Origin: Chloroflexota bacterium
Lineage (GTDB): Bacteria > Chloroflexota > Anaerolineae > Anaerolineales > Anaerolineaceae
DNA: 64,000 bases
Reading direction: 5' to 3'
NCBI GenBank assembly: GCA_016838895.1
Contig: JAEKNU010000014.1
Span: 1-64,000, forward strand
Position 1 is the first letter of the stretch, and each line of letters starts with the position of its first letter. Made by a program: the position numbers and the translations under genes. Below, piece by piece: positions 25,189-34,074 of this stretch. The notes under the pieces are model-generated. The model had not been told where the DNA came from, did not search any database, and worked only from the letters and a program-made list of their open reading frames with translations.

Positions 25189-26211
25189 TCAATTCATCCA
25201 GGTTGAAAACCAGGCGTGAGCCATTTGATGATGATAACGATGCCCGTCAGAATGAATCTGCAACTGATAGGTCTCTTCTGTGTTGAACAGATTGTACGCC
25301 TGTTGCACAATTTCAAATTGTTTCCGCGCGCCAGTAATTGGGAAAAGTTCATCCTGCTCGCCATTAATAAAACAAACTGGCCGCGGTGCAATCAAAGCCG
25401 CAATTTCACCCATTTCTGCCACGGCAGTAAGACCCGGCACATAATTGCATTCACAATGCTGCATTGCCAGAATGGAATCCGCAAAACCATTGAAATAGCC
25501 GGAGACAACAGCCACATCGATACGTTCATCCAACGCTGAAAGCCACAATGCTGTTGCTCCTCCAGCAGAGTGCCCGGTACAGCCCAATTTTCCGCGAACA
25601 TCTTTGCGTGCATTCAAATAGGATATGGCACACATGCCATCCCAAATTCGTTCACCCATTAAAGTACGTCCATGCATTAAATAAGAAAATGCCAGATGGC
25701 GGCAGGATCGCCCATTTTCTTGATCAATTTGATTCGTCAGCCTTTCGCCCAGGCCGCGTTGTTCTACCACGCAAACCAGATATCCCTTTTCTGCCAATAC
25801 CTGAGCATAGTTATTGTCGTTCGCCAAATTTTCTCGTGCGATGTCATCATCTGGATAATTTCCCAGACAATACTGTGCACTGGGATCATGTCCATGAAAG
25901 ACAAGTATCGCCTGATACGGCGCTTTTGTTTTGGGCATTAAAATATATATGGGTATGGAAACAGACTCACAAATACGCAGGCTGTGCTTTTCTTCTATAT
26001 ACGATCCCCGATCATGCGAGTTAAGGATTTCATCATTGGTCTTCGGTACGTTGCGATTGTTTATTCCAAGCAACCAGGCTAATTCATGCCGGAAAGATTT
26101 CTGCCAAAACTGAACCTCTTTCAATGTGCTGGCATGCAAAGCAAAGCGCTTCGCACATGCCAAATTGATGTCGCTAATATGTTCCTCTAAAGAAAACAAT
26201 GAAGTACCCAT
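25189..26211 (-). CDS. Alpha/beta hydrolase, putative carbohydrate esterase
   Basis: The 340-aa enzyme has the nucleophile elbow GHSAGGATAL, an Asp in GEQDELFP and a C-terminal His in SDGHRYHHQ, the Ser-Asp-His triad of dienelactone-hydrolase/acetylxylan-esterase-like proteins. It lacks a signal peptide. Between the GH28 gene and kdgK, its likely task is removing acetyl or methyl esters from imported pectin oligosaccharides. The exact ester is unknown. Confidence 0.75.
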   Translation of the reverse strand: MGTSLFSLEEHISDINLACAKRFALHASTLKEVQFWQKSFRHELAWLLGINNRNVPKTNDEILNSHDRGSYIEEKHSLRICESVSIPIYILMPKTKAPYQAILVFHGHDPSAQYCLGNYPDDDIARENLANDNNYAQVLAEKGYLVCVVEQRGLGERLTNQIDQENGRSCRHLAFSYLMHGRTLMGERIWDGMCAISYLNARKDVRGKLGCTGHSAGGATALWLSALDERIDVAVVSGYFNGFADSILAMQHCECNYVPGLTAVAEMGEIAALIAPRPVCFINGEQDELFPITGARKQFEIVQQAYNLFNTEETYQLQIHSDGHRYHHQMAHAWFSTWMN

Positions 26212-26230
26212 AATCCATCTTACGCATCCA

Positions 26231-27529
26231 TTACTTAATGATTTTTATATCTGTGCAATCTGCAATATCAAATGCGTCACCAATTTGTCCGGCCACTTCA
26301 ACATTTTCAAGGCGAACATGATGTGCATTTCGGATGAAGAAACCTGCCTTGGACATATGTGGAATATCATCTGCCATTTCCGGATATCCTGCATCTGCAT
26401 CTTCAGAGATACTGATTGATACGTTACTGAACGATATTTCTTCTAGCGGCATTTCAGCCAACCCATACAAAAATCCAGCAGCGTGCTTCACTTCACGGGC
26501 AGTAATATGATTGAATGAAACACGGCGAATACGCGGTGTACCATCATCCACACTGCGCGCGTTTTTATCCGACACAACATGATTACCCCGTGCGCCGACG
26601 TGATAATACAAATTCATCGTAAAGGGACATAACACCCCATCCATAATCAGATTCGAAATACGTATATCCTCAATAACACCACCACGGCCACGCCGTGATT
26701 TTATGCGGATACCGCGATCTGTGCCGATAAATATGCAATTTGAAATTACCACATTCTTGACCCCGCCGCTCATTTCGCTGCCAATCACCACACCACCATG
26801 ACCTCGCTCCAATGTGCAATTAGTGATAGCGATATCACGGCAAGGGGCATACCATTCGGGTGATTCATGTTCCGTACCTGATTTGATCGTAATACAGTCA
26901 TCTCCCACACTGACATAACAATCCGAAATACGAACCAATCGGCATGAATCCGGATTAATGCCATCCGTGTTGGGTGAATCGGCCGGGTTAATCACCGTTA
27001 TTGCATGTATCGTCACGTTTTCACAATGTACCGGATTAATCGTCCAGCTTGGTGAGTTCGTAGCGGTGATACCGTCAATCAAAATGTTATTCGAATTGGA
27101 GAAACTGATCAATCGCGGACGAGGGTAATCTAATAGTCCCTCCGCATAAGCTTTCCACCAAACCTCGCCACGTCCATTAACCGTGCCACGGCCCAGAACC
27201 GAGATATTACTTAATTGATCTCCCCCAATCAAAGAAGCGTATGTATCTTGCGTTTGACCTTCCCATCTACTTTTGATAACGGGATAATCCGTAATATTTT
27301 CGCTGCCCAGTAATTCTGCGCCAACATCCAAATATAACGAGATATTGCTGCGTAAGAATATGCTACCGGTTACAAATTTTCCTGCCGGAACAATTACCGT
27401 ACCCCCACCGTTCTTGGCACACGCATCTATGGCTTGCTGTATTGCGGGCGTATCCAATGAAACGCCATCTCCAACAGCACCAAAGGAGCGAATATTATAT
27501 GTCAAATCGACGTCTGGTACTGTGGTCAT
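26231..27529 (-). CDS. GH28 polygalacturonase-type enzyme, cytoplasmic
   Basis: A 432-aa right-handed beta-helix protein with all GH28 motifs: NTDG (187-190), GDDC (209-212, Asp210/Asp211), GHGG (243-246) and RIK (275-277). Catalytic residues are Asp189, Asp210 and Asp211. It begins MTTVPDVD without a signal peptide, so it probably hydrolyses imported oligogalacturonides or rhamnogalacturonan oligomers in an exo fashion. Its start overlaps the GH105 stop (ATGA), indicating translational coupling. Confidence 0.9.
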   Translation of the reverse strand: MTTVPDVDLTYNIRSFGAVGDGVSLDTPAIQQAIDACAKNGGGTVIVPAGKFVTGSIFLRSNISLYLDVGAELLGSENITDYPVIKSRWEGQTQDTYASLIGGDQLSNISVLGRGTVNGRGEVWWKAYAEGLLDYPRPRLISFSNSNNILIDGITATNSPSWTINPVHCENVTIHAITVINPADSPNTDGINPDSCRLVRISDCYVSVGDDCITIKSGTEHESPEWYAPCRDIAITNCTLERGHGGVVIGSEMSGGVKNVVISNCIFIGTDRGIRIKSRRGRGGVIEDIRISNLIMDGVLCPFTMNLYYHVGARGNHVVSDKNARSVDDGTPRIRRVSFNHITAREVKHAAGFLYGLAEMPLEEISFSNVSISISEDADAGYPEMADDIPHMSKAGFFIRNAHHVRLENVEVAGQIGDAFDIADCTDIKIIK

Positions 27530-28659
27530 TCTGCCAATACCTCGTCCACTCCGGCATTTTCCATTTCCAGGGCAGCTAATATAAATGGACCAACCCCTTT
27601 CGCATCATTGGGAACGATTTTTTCAGATATATAATACTCATAAGACCCATCACGATATGGATCTCCACCTAATCCGGCGCCACCACATACTTTTTCAAGC
27701 GTGAGCAAACCTTCAAAATCCACTTTGATCAGATTTTCCAGAATACCATGATATCCGCGACGAGCAGAAATAAAATAGTCCTCAGGCAAATAACCCAGAC
27801 GTACACCCTTGGCAAAGCCATAAACAAACATGCCAGAACCGGAGGCCTCCAGATAATTCCCTTTTCGATCAGGTAAATCTACGATTTGATACCATAAACC
27901 CGTGGCTTCATCCTGAACTTTTACCACAGCTTCAGCCGCTCTTAATAAAATATCAATCAAAGTTTGCCGTCCAGAATGATCTTTTGGTAAAAAATCAAGA
28001 ACATCCACAATTGCCATGACAAACCATCCGATCGCACGGCTCCAAAAATATTTCGAACAACCTGTATCAGGATTACACCAGCGTTGCACTTTGCTCTCAT
28101 CCCAGGCATGGTATAACAAACCGCTTTGCGGATCACGGGTTTGTTGCTCAATTAATTTGATATTGAAAACGATGTCATCAAATATCTCAGGTTTCTCAAA
28201 TGTCTTTGCGTACTCAGCTCGAAATGGACTGGCCATATAGATGCCGTCTAACCACATTTGATAGGGATAAATTTTCTTGTGCCAGTAGCCATTGCTATTG
28301 GTACGCGGATGCGTTGCCAATTGTTCCATCAATAATTCAATGGCTTTGCGATAATGCTCATCGCCAGTTCGACGAAACGCTCCATGCAACAATCTTCCCG
28401 CATTGATCTGATCCAGATTGTATTCATCGACTCGATATGTGCGAATGCTGCCATCCAGGTTTACAAAATGATCAACCCAATCAGAAACAAATTGTGTATA
28501 GCGTGGTTCATTTGCAACTTCACCAGCTCTTTCAATCGCCATAACGAGTAACCCATGTTCATAATGCCATTCGGCTTCTTTCAGGGTATATCGTTCAAGT
28601 GTGGATTCAACCATACGTGTTGACCATGTGCCAATTTTTTGCAAAGATGAATGAGTCAT
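27526..28659 (-). CDS. GH105 unsaturated rhamnogalacturonyl/galacturonyl hydrolase
   Basis: The 377-aa (alpha/alpha)6-barrel protein resembles B. subtilis YteR/YesR. Diagnostic stretches are DEYNLDQINAGR (78-89), YPYQMWLDGIYM (131-142, Asp138 in the position of the catalytic Asp), YHAWDES and WSRAIGWFVMAI. GH105 enzymes hydrate and release the unsaturated uronate left by pectate or rhamnogalacturonan lyases. The product feeds the IolB-type isomerase and KduD. No signal peptide is present, so it acts in the cytoplasm. Confidence 0.9.
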   Translation of the reverse strand: MTHSSLQKIGTWSTRMVESTLERYTLKEAEWHYEHGLLVMAIERAGEVANEPRYTQFVSDWVDHFVNLDGSIRTYRVDEYNLDQINAGRLLHGAFRRTGDEHYRKAIELLMEQLATHPRTNSNGYWHKKIYPYQMWLDGIYMASPFRAEYAKTFEKPEIFDDIVFNIKLIEQQTRDPQSGLLYHAWDESKVQRWCNPDTGCSKYFWSRAIGWFVMAIVDVLDFLPKDHSGRQTLIDILLRAAEAVVKVQDEATGLWYQIVDLPDRKGNYLEASGSGMFVYGFAKGVRLGYLPEDYFISARRGYHGILENLIKVDFEGLLTLEKVCGGAGLGGDPYRDGSYEYYISEKIVPNDAKGVGPFILAALEMENAGVDEVLAE

Positions 28660-28680
28660 AGGACCAACCTAAAATTAATT

Positions 28681-30066
28681 TTACAGCTTTGCCCAGGGAA
28701 GATATTCCTGGTTTAACTGCAGCATATTTCTAAATAACGCCCAGGCTTTATCAATATCAAGGATATTGGTTGGATCATTATAAAAAGCCTGAAAAGCGAG
28801 ATTGACATTTTTCGTGACCACAGCTTCAATAATCATTTCCTGATTCGTGCTGTGCTGATTAATCAATGCTGCGATACCATCAGGTAAAGCGCCAGCATTG
28901 ATTGGACGAACACTCTGATGGCTGAAATGTGCATTTGTTTCAACAACTGCACCCAATTTCATATTAGAGATCTGTCCTTTATTTTCCATATTCACATTCG
29001 TAATCAAATCACCTAAACCTACCAGCGCTTTGATCATCCCCACCCCTTCCTCACCGGAAGATTTCAATTCGAGCGAAGTTACACCGTTAATTAAATCGTG
29101 CGTTTTTTGTGGTGCACTAGTCCAGCGTTCAATACGCCACGATACAGGTGTACGGATTACACCCCATTTGAAGAGATTCTCCGGCGACTTTATGAATCCC
29201 GGTAAAAATTCCACCAGATGACGATCACCAGCCGCAGCTAAAATGCCATACCGTTTAAACAAGTTGAACTTAACCTGATCTGCACTGTAAAACCAATCAT
29301 CCCAGCTTTCAACTTCAGCCTGTGCAAATTCACGTAATACACCTGGCTGTTCAATGTGAGTTCTCAACATCGCCAATAGATCATGCCCCTGATAAGTTGC
29401 TTGATTTACCCAGGTAAAATGATTGATACCCAATACATTGACCTGAATTTCATTGCGCTGTGGTTCTTCTATATCCAATTGCTGCGCAACCATTTTTGCC
29501 AGCATACGTTGTGTAGAAAATACTTCGTGACAGCAACCAAAAACCTGTACTCCCGGAGCAACTCTTGTCAATGTTCGTGAACATATTGTCATTGGATTGG
29601 TGTAGTTGATCACCCACGCTTTTGGGCATATCTTGGCGATACGTTCTGCAAAACCTTTGTAAATAGCTGCTGACCTAAACCCTCTCATCAAACCTGTGAA
29701 ACCAACCGTATCACCAACCGGATAATACATACCCTGCTCCTCTGCCAGGGCGATTTCTTCTTTCATTAATTCAAGTGGGCCAGGTTGTACGGACATGACA
29801 ACAAAATCCGCATCTTTTAATGCATCCTCTAATTGCTCAACTGCATGATAGCGCCATTTGGAAGCCACACCCGGCTGATCCTGTAACCATGTTCCCAATT
29901 GTACATTCAGGTTTGCAGACTGCATGTCGATATCGTAAAGGGCTACTTCACCCGTCAATTCAGGGGTGATTGCCAAATCGATCATCAATTTGCGTGCCCA
30001 GTCACGGCTTCCGCCGCCAATGTAGGCAATTTTGAGAGAGATGGGTGTGTTCATAGTTGTCATCAC
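28681..30066 (-). CDS. GH4 family glycosidase, probable alpha-galacturonidase (LplD-like)
   Basis: The 461-aa protein has the GH4 NAD-binding N-terminus (IAYIGGGSRDW), NYTNP (154-158), the metal-binding GCCHE (Cys179) and GINHF (His216). GH4 enzymes use NAD and a divalent metal in an oxidation-elimination mechanism. The sequence style and position beside pectin genes fit the LplD/alpha-galacturonidase branch rather than phospho-glucosidases. The first codon could be GTG at 30066, or ATG at 30063 or 30054; no strong ribosome-binding site settles it. Confidence 0.82.
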   Translation of the reverse strand: MMTTMNTPISLKIAYIGGGSRDWARKLMIDLAITPELTGEVALYDIDMQSANLNVQLGTWLQDQPGVASKWRYHAVEQLEDALKDADFVVMSVQPGPLELMKEEIALAEEQGMYYPVGDTVGFTGLMRGFRSAAIYKGFAERIAKICPKAWVINYTNPMTICSRTLTRVAPGVQVFGCCHEVFSTQRMLAKMVAQQLDIEEPQRNEIQVNVLGINHFTWVNQATYQGHDLLAMLRTHIEQPGVLREFAQAEVESWDDWFYSADQVKFNLFKRYGILAAAGDRHLVEFLPGFIKSPENLFKWGVIRTPVSWRIERWTSAPQKTHDLINGVTSLELKSSGEEGVGMIKALVGLGDLITNVNMENKGQISNMKLGAVVETNAHFSHQSVRPINAGALPDGIAALINQHSTNQEMIIEAVVTKNVNLAFQAFYNDPTNILDIDKAWALFRNMLQLNQEYLPWAKL

Positions 30067-30173
30067 TTAAGATTAAGATGTTGCGTTTGGTGCTTCAACT
30101 TCGATTGGTGCTACAAACCAGAGAGAGATTCATTTGTAGCGATTCTTCACTCAACGCAGATATGCTCCTTAGG

Positions 30174-30202
30174 AAGGCAGGCGGTTGTTAGCCGCCTGCC
30201 TT
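30174..30202. repeat. Strong stem-loop downstream of the solute-binding protein gene
   Basis: An 11-bp perfect stem AAGGCAGGCGG / CCGCCTGCCTT (30174-30184 and 30192-30202) with a 7-base loop lies between the binding-protein stop and the GH4 start. No U-tract follows on the minus strand. Such structures after binding-protein genes often act as partial terminators or protect the upstream mRNA, giving excess binding protein. Confidence 0.65.
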
Positions 30203-30225
30203 AAATTACAAGTACAGGTTGCAGT

Positions 30226-31884
30226 TTAAGGAATCATGCCAGCATCTTGCAGTGTTTGTTTGGCAGTGGCTTCAAATTCTGTTCCGCCAATTGATGCCAA
30301 GCCATCTAAGAATTCTTGCCAGGATTCTGGGGTCAATTCTTTCTGTCCCAGAGCAAACTGTAGAATGGCTTCGTCGTAATAGCGATAGAAGTCAGCTGCG
30401 TTGGCAGGAGGTGGGATCAGCTTCTTGGCAAAACCCTCAATCCATTGTTGGCTTTGATAGAACTTCAAGTAGGATTTGATCGGGGTCATTGAGCGGCCAG
30501 TATTGGTTTCATAGTTAGGATAGCGAGCGCTAATTTCTGCGAGTGAGTTATAGAAAGCTGTACCACGTAACTGTGTCGGGGGTTGCATCGCAGGGGAATT
30601 AAAGGCTAGATCAGGATCAATGCCATCCAAATTTATGTATCCATCAGCATCAAGATTAAAGTTGACGCCTTCTTCACCAAAGCCTGTCAGGTAGTAACCA
30701 TCGGTGGCGAACCACTCAAATAATGCAGCAATGGCTTCTTTTTTACCAGCATCGGCGGCTTTTTGTGAAACGGCATAGATCGAGAAATTGGCTTCATTGA
30801 GACCGTATACATTTTCTCCACCAGGACCTACCAAAGCGGCACAAGGTGTCCATGAAGCTTCGGGGAAGTTGTCATCGAATGGTGTATAGTTGGATTTGTT
30901 GGTCAGTGCAGCAAAATCTTCCCACATGATACCATTCCGGCCTTGTTTCCAACGTGCGCGGAACTCATCCTTGGTCAGGGTGGGCCAGTCGGGATCAACA
31001 AGACCTTTTGCCTGTAATTCAACCATGACTTCCATAGCTTTGTAGAATTCTGGGTCATGTATGTTGAGGCCAAAGTCGCCTTTGTCTGCATCGACAAAAT
31101 TCCACAGATCAACAACACCATAGGCACCGAAAATTGGATTGAAACGGCGACCAACACCTTGGCCTTCAATGAAGGCACCATAACCATAGGTATCATCTTT
31201 TCCATTGCCATCCGGGTCATCGTAGGTAAAGGCTTCCGCCACTGCGATTAATTCTGCAGGCGTGGTGGGAACTTCCAAACCAAGGTTGTCCAGCCAGTCC
31301 TGGCGGACGACCAAACCTTCACGATTGGTAATGCTGGGGGGATTGGGGAGAGCATAGAGATGACCATCAAAAGTCGTCAGATCCTGGAGAACCTGATAAT
31401 CATCAAGATGGGTTACTTTACGTTGAGGCATCATGTCGAGCATATCTTCCACTGGAGCGATCAAACCTAATTCATAGTAATTCTTAAGGTTATCACGGTC
31501 ATTGGTGGTGCTGACAATCATGAATACATCAGGTAAATCGTTTGCTGCAGCTGCAGCATTCAATTTTGTTTCCCCATCACCTTTTGGCGGTATGAGCTCT
31601 ACAGTCAGATTTATGTTCAACTCATCATGAATTCTTTGAAAACCTAGCCAATCATCTGGCGGAGGGCCAGCTTCTGTTACGGATGCCAGTGCCCAGAGTT
31701 CAATATCAACGGGTTCGGGAACTGCAGTCGGTTCTGGAGCTGCTTCTTCTGCAGAAGCTGCCTCTTCGGCTGCTGCCGGTTGTGCTGCCTCTTCTGCTAC
31801 AGGTGCAGCAGCTGGTGCACAGGCGCCCAGTACTTGGCTCATTACAAGCAACAGTGCGATCAAAATAAACATTCCTTTTTTCAT
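30226..31884 (-). CDS. ABC sugar transporter solute-binding lipoprotein (LplA-like)
   Basis: The 552-aa protein has a lipoprotein signal with VLGAC (Cys22), an Ala/Glu/Pro-rich spacer and then a family 1 extracellular binding fold (IELWALASV, LNAAAAANDLPDVFMI, WLDNLGLEVPTTPAEL). Its size matches the large LplA/YtcQ group that binds oligosaccharides, here probably oligogalacturonides or unsaturated rhamnogalacturonan fragments. The permease genes follow the transcription order upstream (31976, 32864). No ATPase gene is present, as is usual for this group, which shares a common MsmX-type ATPase. Confidence 0.88.
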   Translation of the reverse strand: MKKGMFILIALLLVMSQVLGACAPAAAPVAEEAAQPAAAEEAASAEEAAPEPTAVPEPVDIELWALASVTEAGPPPDDWLGFQRIHDELNINLTVELIPPKGDGETKLNAAAAANDLPDVFMIVSTTNDRDNLKNYYELGLIAPVEDMLDMMPQRKVTHLDDYQVLQDLTTFDGHLYALPNPPSITNREGLVVRQDWLDNLGLEVPTTPAELIAVAEAFTYDDPDGNGKDDTYGYGAFIEGQGVGRRFNPIFGAYGVVDLWNFVDADKGDFGLNIHDPEFYKAMEVMVELQAKGLVDPDWPTLTKDEFRARWKQGRNGIMWEDFAALTNKSNYTPFDDNFPEASWTPCAALVGPGGENVYGLNEANFSIYAVSQKAADAGKKEAIAALFEWFATDGYYLTGFGEEGVNFNLDADGYINLDGIDPDLAFNSPAMQPPTQLRGTAFYNSLAEISARYPNYETNTGRSMTPIKSYLKFYQSQQWIEGFAKKLIPPPANAADFYRYYDEAILQFALGQKELTPESWQEFLDGLASIGGTEFEATAKQTLQDAGMIP

Positions 31885-31910
31885 CTTATTCTCCTATTTT
31901 GGTTTACTAG

Positions 31911-31933
31911 AAAGAGAACCATATGTTCTCTTT
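31911..31933. repeat. Palindromic stem-loop upstream of the binding-protein gene
   Basis: AAAGAGAAC-CATAT-GTTCTCTTT, a 9-bp perfect palindrome in the 91-bp gap between permease and binding protein. On the minus-strand mRNA it lies just before the ribosome-binding site of the binding-protein gene. It may be an mRNA processing or 5'-protecting element. Confidence 0.55.
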
Positions 31934-31975
31934 TATTCCAGAAAGAAAGTTTTTGACGGGCGGACAATTGTTCGT

Positions 31976-32854
31976 TTATTCCTTGACACCTCCTAGCAAT
32001 GTGCCTTTTGTGAAGTAACGCTGTATCCATGGATACACCAATAACATAGGAAGCATTGTTATCAGAACGCCAGCCGCCTTCAAAGATTCCACTGCCACAG
32101 TTGAGAATGCGTTGTACTCTACAAACTCATTCAGACTGGCAGAAATCAGGATGTTGCGTAACAACACAGGCAACGGTAAGAGACTGTTATCGCTCAAATA
32201 AAGCAGAGGTGTGAAGAACTCGTTCCAAAAATAAACGGTATAGAAAAGACCAATAGTCAGGAGGATTGGTTTGGACAACGGAAGGATGATGCGAAACAAA
32301 ACTTGAAACTCGCTGGCTCCATCCAGTCGTGCAGCCTCTTTAATTTCTACAGGCAATCCTTCAAAAAAGCTCATCATGACCAGTGTGTTATAGACACTCA
32401 CCGCAGGAGGTAGCACAACTGCAAGGAAGTTGTTTTGCAGGCCCAAACCAGTAATCAGAAGATAGTTCGGGATTAATCCCGGGTTGAAAAGATATGTAAA
32501 CAAGACAAACCCAATAATAAATTTTCGACCAGGTAACGAACGATTGGAAAGTCCATATGCTAATGGAACTGTTAGCACCATACTAATCGTTACGCCCATC
32601 ACTGTGATGATGCCACTATTGCGCAATGACAGGAAAAATTGTGTATGACTCGCTAACTGTGTAAAGGCTTCCCATGTCCATTTTGTAGGTGAAAGAAATA
32701 GGGAGACGCCTTCTTTCGTATAAATATCTAGCGGTATAAAGGCTGTGACGATTACTCGCCAAAAAGGAATTATGATGATAAACAAAATGATTGTCAGGAA
32801 AATTGTAATCCCAACTTGAAAAGTGACCGAATCACGGGTTTTTAAACGGGACAT
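31976..32854 (-). CDS. ABC sugar transporter permease (LplC-like)
   Basis: A 292-aa protein with about six membrane helices and the EAA loop LPVEIKEAARLDGAS, which contacts the ATPase. It matches the MalG/LplC side of carbohydrate ABC importers. The start has AGGAGATATCA before the ATG. It lies 9 bp after the partner permease and together with it forms the membrane channel for the binding protein at 30226. Confidence 0.88.
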   Translation of the reverse strand: MSRLKTRDSVTFQVGITIFLTIILFIIIIPFWRVIVTAFIPLDIYTKEGVSLFLSPTKWTWEAFTQLASHTQFFLSLRNSGIITVMGVTISMVLTVPLAYGLSNRSLPGRKFIIGFVLFTYLFNPGLIPNYLLITGLGLQNNFLAVVLPPAVSVYNTLVMMSFFEGLPVEIKEAARLDGASEFQVLFRIILPLSKPILLTIGLFYTVYFWNEFFTPLLYLSDNSLLPLPVLLRNILISASLNEFVEYNAFSTVAVESLKAAGVLITMLPMLLVYPWIQRYFTKGTLLGGVKE

Positions 32855-32863
32855 TGATATCTC

Positions 32864-33820
32864 CTAAAATAAGCTCTCGTTAGCTACACGCTTGGCTATT
32901 TTGTTCGCGACAAGGATCATGACCAACCCGATAACGCCCTTGAAAAAGCCTACTGCAGTTGCAAGACTGAATTGGAAACTAAGAATACCTTGACGATAAA
33001 CCCATGTATCAAGGATGTCACCAACGCTATAAACTGGAACCGAATACAAGACAAAAATTTGATTGAAGCCTGCTTCTAAAATGTGCCCCATACGAAGTAA
33101 GGTCACCAGCACAACAACCGGAATAATGCCTGGAATGGAGACATACCAAATGCGCTGCAATTGTGATGCGCCATCCACAGCGGCAGCATCATATAGATTT
33201 GGACTGATGGACAGGAGAGCAGCAAGGTAAAGAATCGTACTCCAGCCGGTCTCCTTCCAAATATCTGATAAAACAATGACCCATCGGAATGTGTCCGGCG
33301 TGGTAAGAAAAGCAATCGGCTTCCCCCCAAAACTCTCAATAATCTGGTTAAGCAAACCATCCCCAGGTGAAAGTATGGTTAACAATAAGCCAAACATGAT
33401 AACCCAGGAAAGGAAATGTGGTAAATAAATTGTAGTTTGAACAAAGGTTTTGAAACGACCATACCAGCTTTCATGCAAGGAGATCGCACAGATCACTGCC
33501 AGGGGCAATCCTAGAACAAGTTTTGCCAAACTGAAAAAAACCGTATTCCCAATGAGTTGTGCAAAGTAAAATGAGTTGACAAAAACAATGAAATGCTTGA
33601 ACCCCACCCAAGGACTCCCTGTTACGCCAAGTAATGGCTTGAAATCCTTGAATGCAATTTGTGCATTCCAGAGCGGTCCATATTTGAAAATTACAAACCA
33701 AATCAAAGTAGGCAACATCAGTAAATATATTCCGCGATGTCGCCAGATGGTTTTTGATAATTCCTCAAAATCGACTTTTTTTGGGAGAAGCTTTTTAAAA
33801 AGTGTTGTTTTTGGGGCCAT
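32864..33820 (-). CDS. ABC sugar transporter permease (LplB-like)
   Basis: The 318-aa permease has six predicted helices and a diverged EAA loop (NLYDAAAVDGASQLQRIW). I place the start at ATG 33818-33820 (MAPKTTLFKK) because GGAG is found seven bases upstream; a GTG 16 codons earlier has no such support. It is the first gene of the pectin operon and is divergent from the hybrid regulator at 34075. Confidence 0.88.
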   Translation of the reverse strand: MAPKTTLFKKLLPKKVDFEELSKTIWRHRGIYLLMLPTLIWFVIFKYGPLWNAQIAFKDFKPLLGVTGSPWVGFKHFIVFVNSFYFAQLIGNTVFFSLAKLVLGLPLAVICAISLHESWYGRFKTFVQTTIYLPHFLSWVIMFGLLLTILSPGDGLLNQIIESFGGKPIAFLTTPDTFRWVIVLSDIWKETGWSTILYLAALLSISPNLYDAAAVDGASQLQRIWYVSIPGIIPVVVLVTLLRMGHILEAGFNQIFVLYSVPVYSVGDILDTWVYRQGILSFQFSLATAVGFFKGVIGLVMILVANKIAKRVANESLF

Positions 33821-33941
33821 ATTTTTCTCCGCTGACGCAAATTTTAAATAAATTAACGCCAAAACCACATTAATATATATTATTCAATCCGGACTGTGTG
33901 ATTACCATCTTAGCCGTTTCGATTTGGATTTTGACGATCCT

Positions 33942-34012
33942 CACTTGGACAAAAACGTCCTTTTTGATATACAAGTTTCCAATATATTCAAAATGACGGA
34001 ATTGTCCAAGTG
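33942..34012. promoter_or_regulatory. Large inverted repeat, likely operator of the pectin operon
   Basis: Two 29-bp arms (33942-33970 and 33984-34012) are inverted copies with 23 of 29 positions identical. The outer 11 bases, CACTTGGACAA and TTGTCCAAGTG, are perfect, followed by conserved CGTC and a TTTT stretch. The pair lies in the 254-bp divergent region between the transporter genes and the AraC-domain regulator. The right arm sits just upstream of a possible promoter for the regulator (TTGTTT near 34019). AraC-type proteins bind sites of this size, so binding by the 34075 product is the natural inference. Confidence 0.65.
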
Positions 34013-34074
34013 GCAGGGTTGTTTCAAAGGGGTTAATCATATAAACTATATTTTACAAGAGGAAAGTCGCCAGT

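Noticed and set aside
30066-30225. Possible operon break between the GH4 and binding-protein genes
   Set aside because: The stem-loop lacks a U-tract on the coding strand and no new promoter was evident, so I treat the genes as one operon with a stability element.
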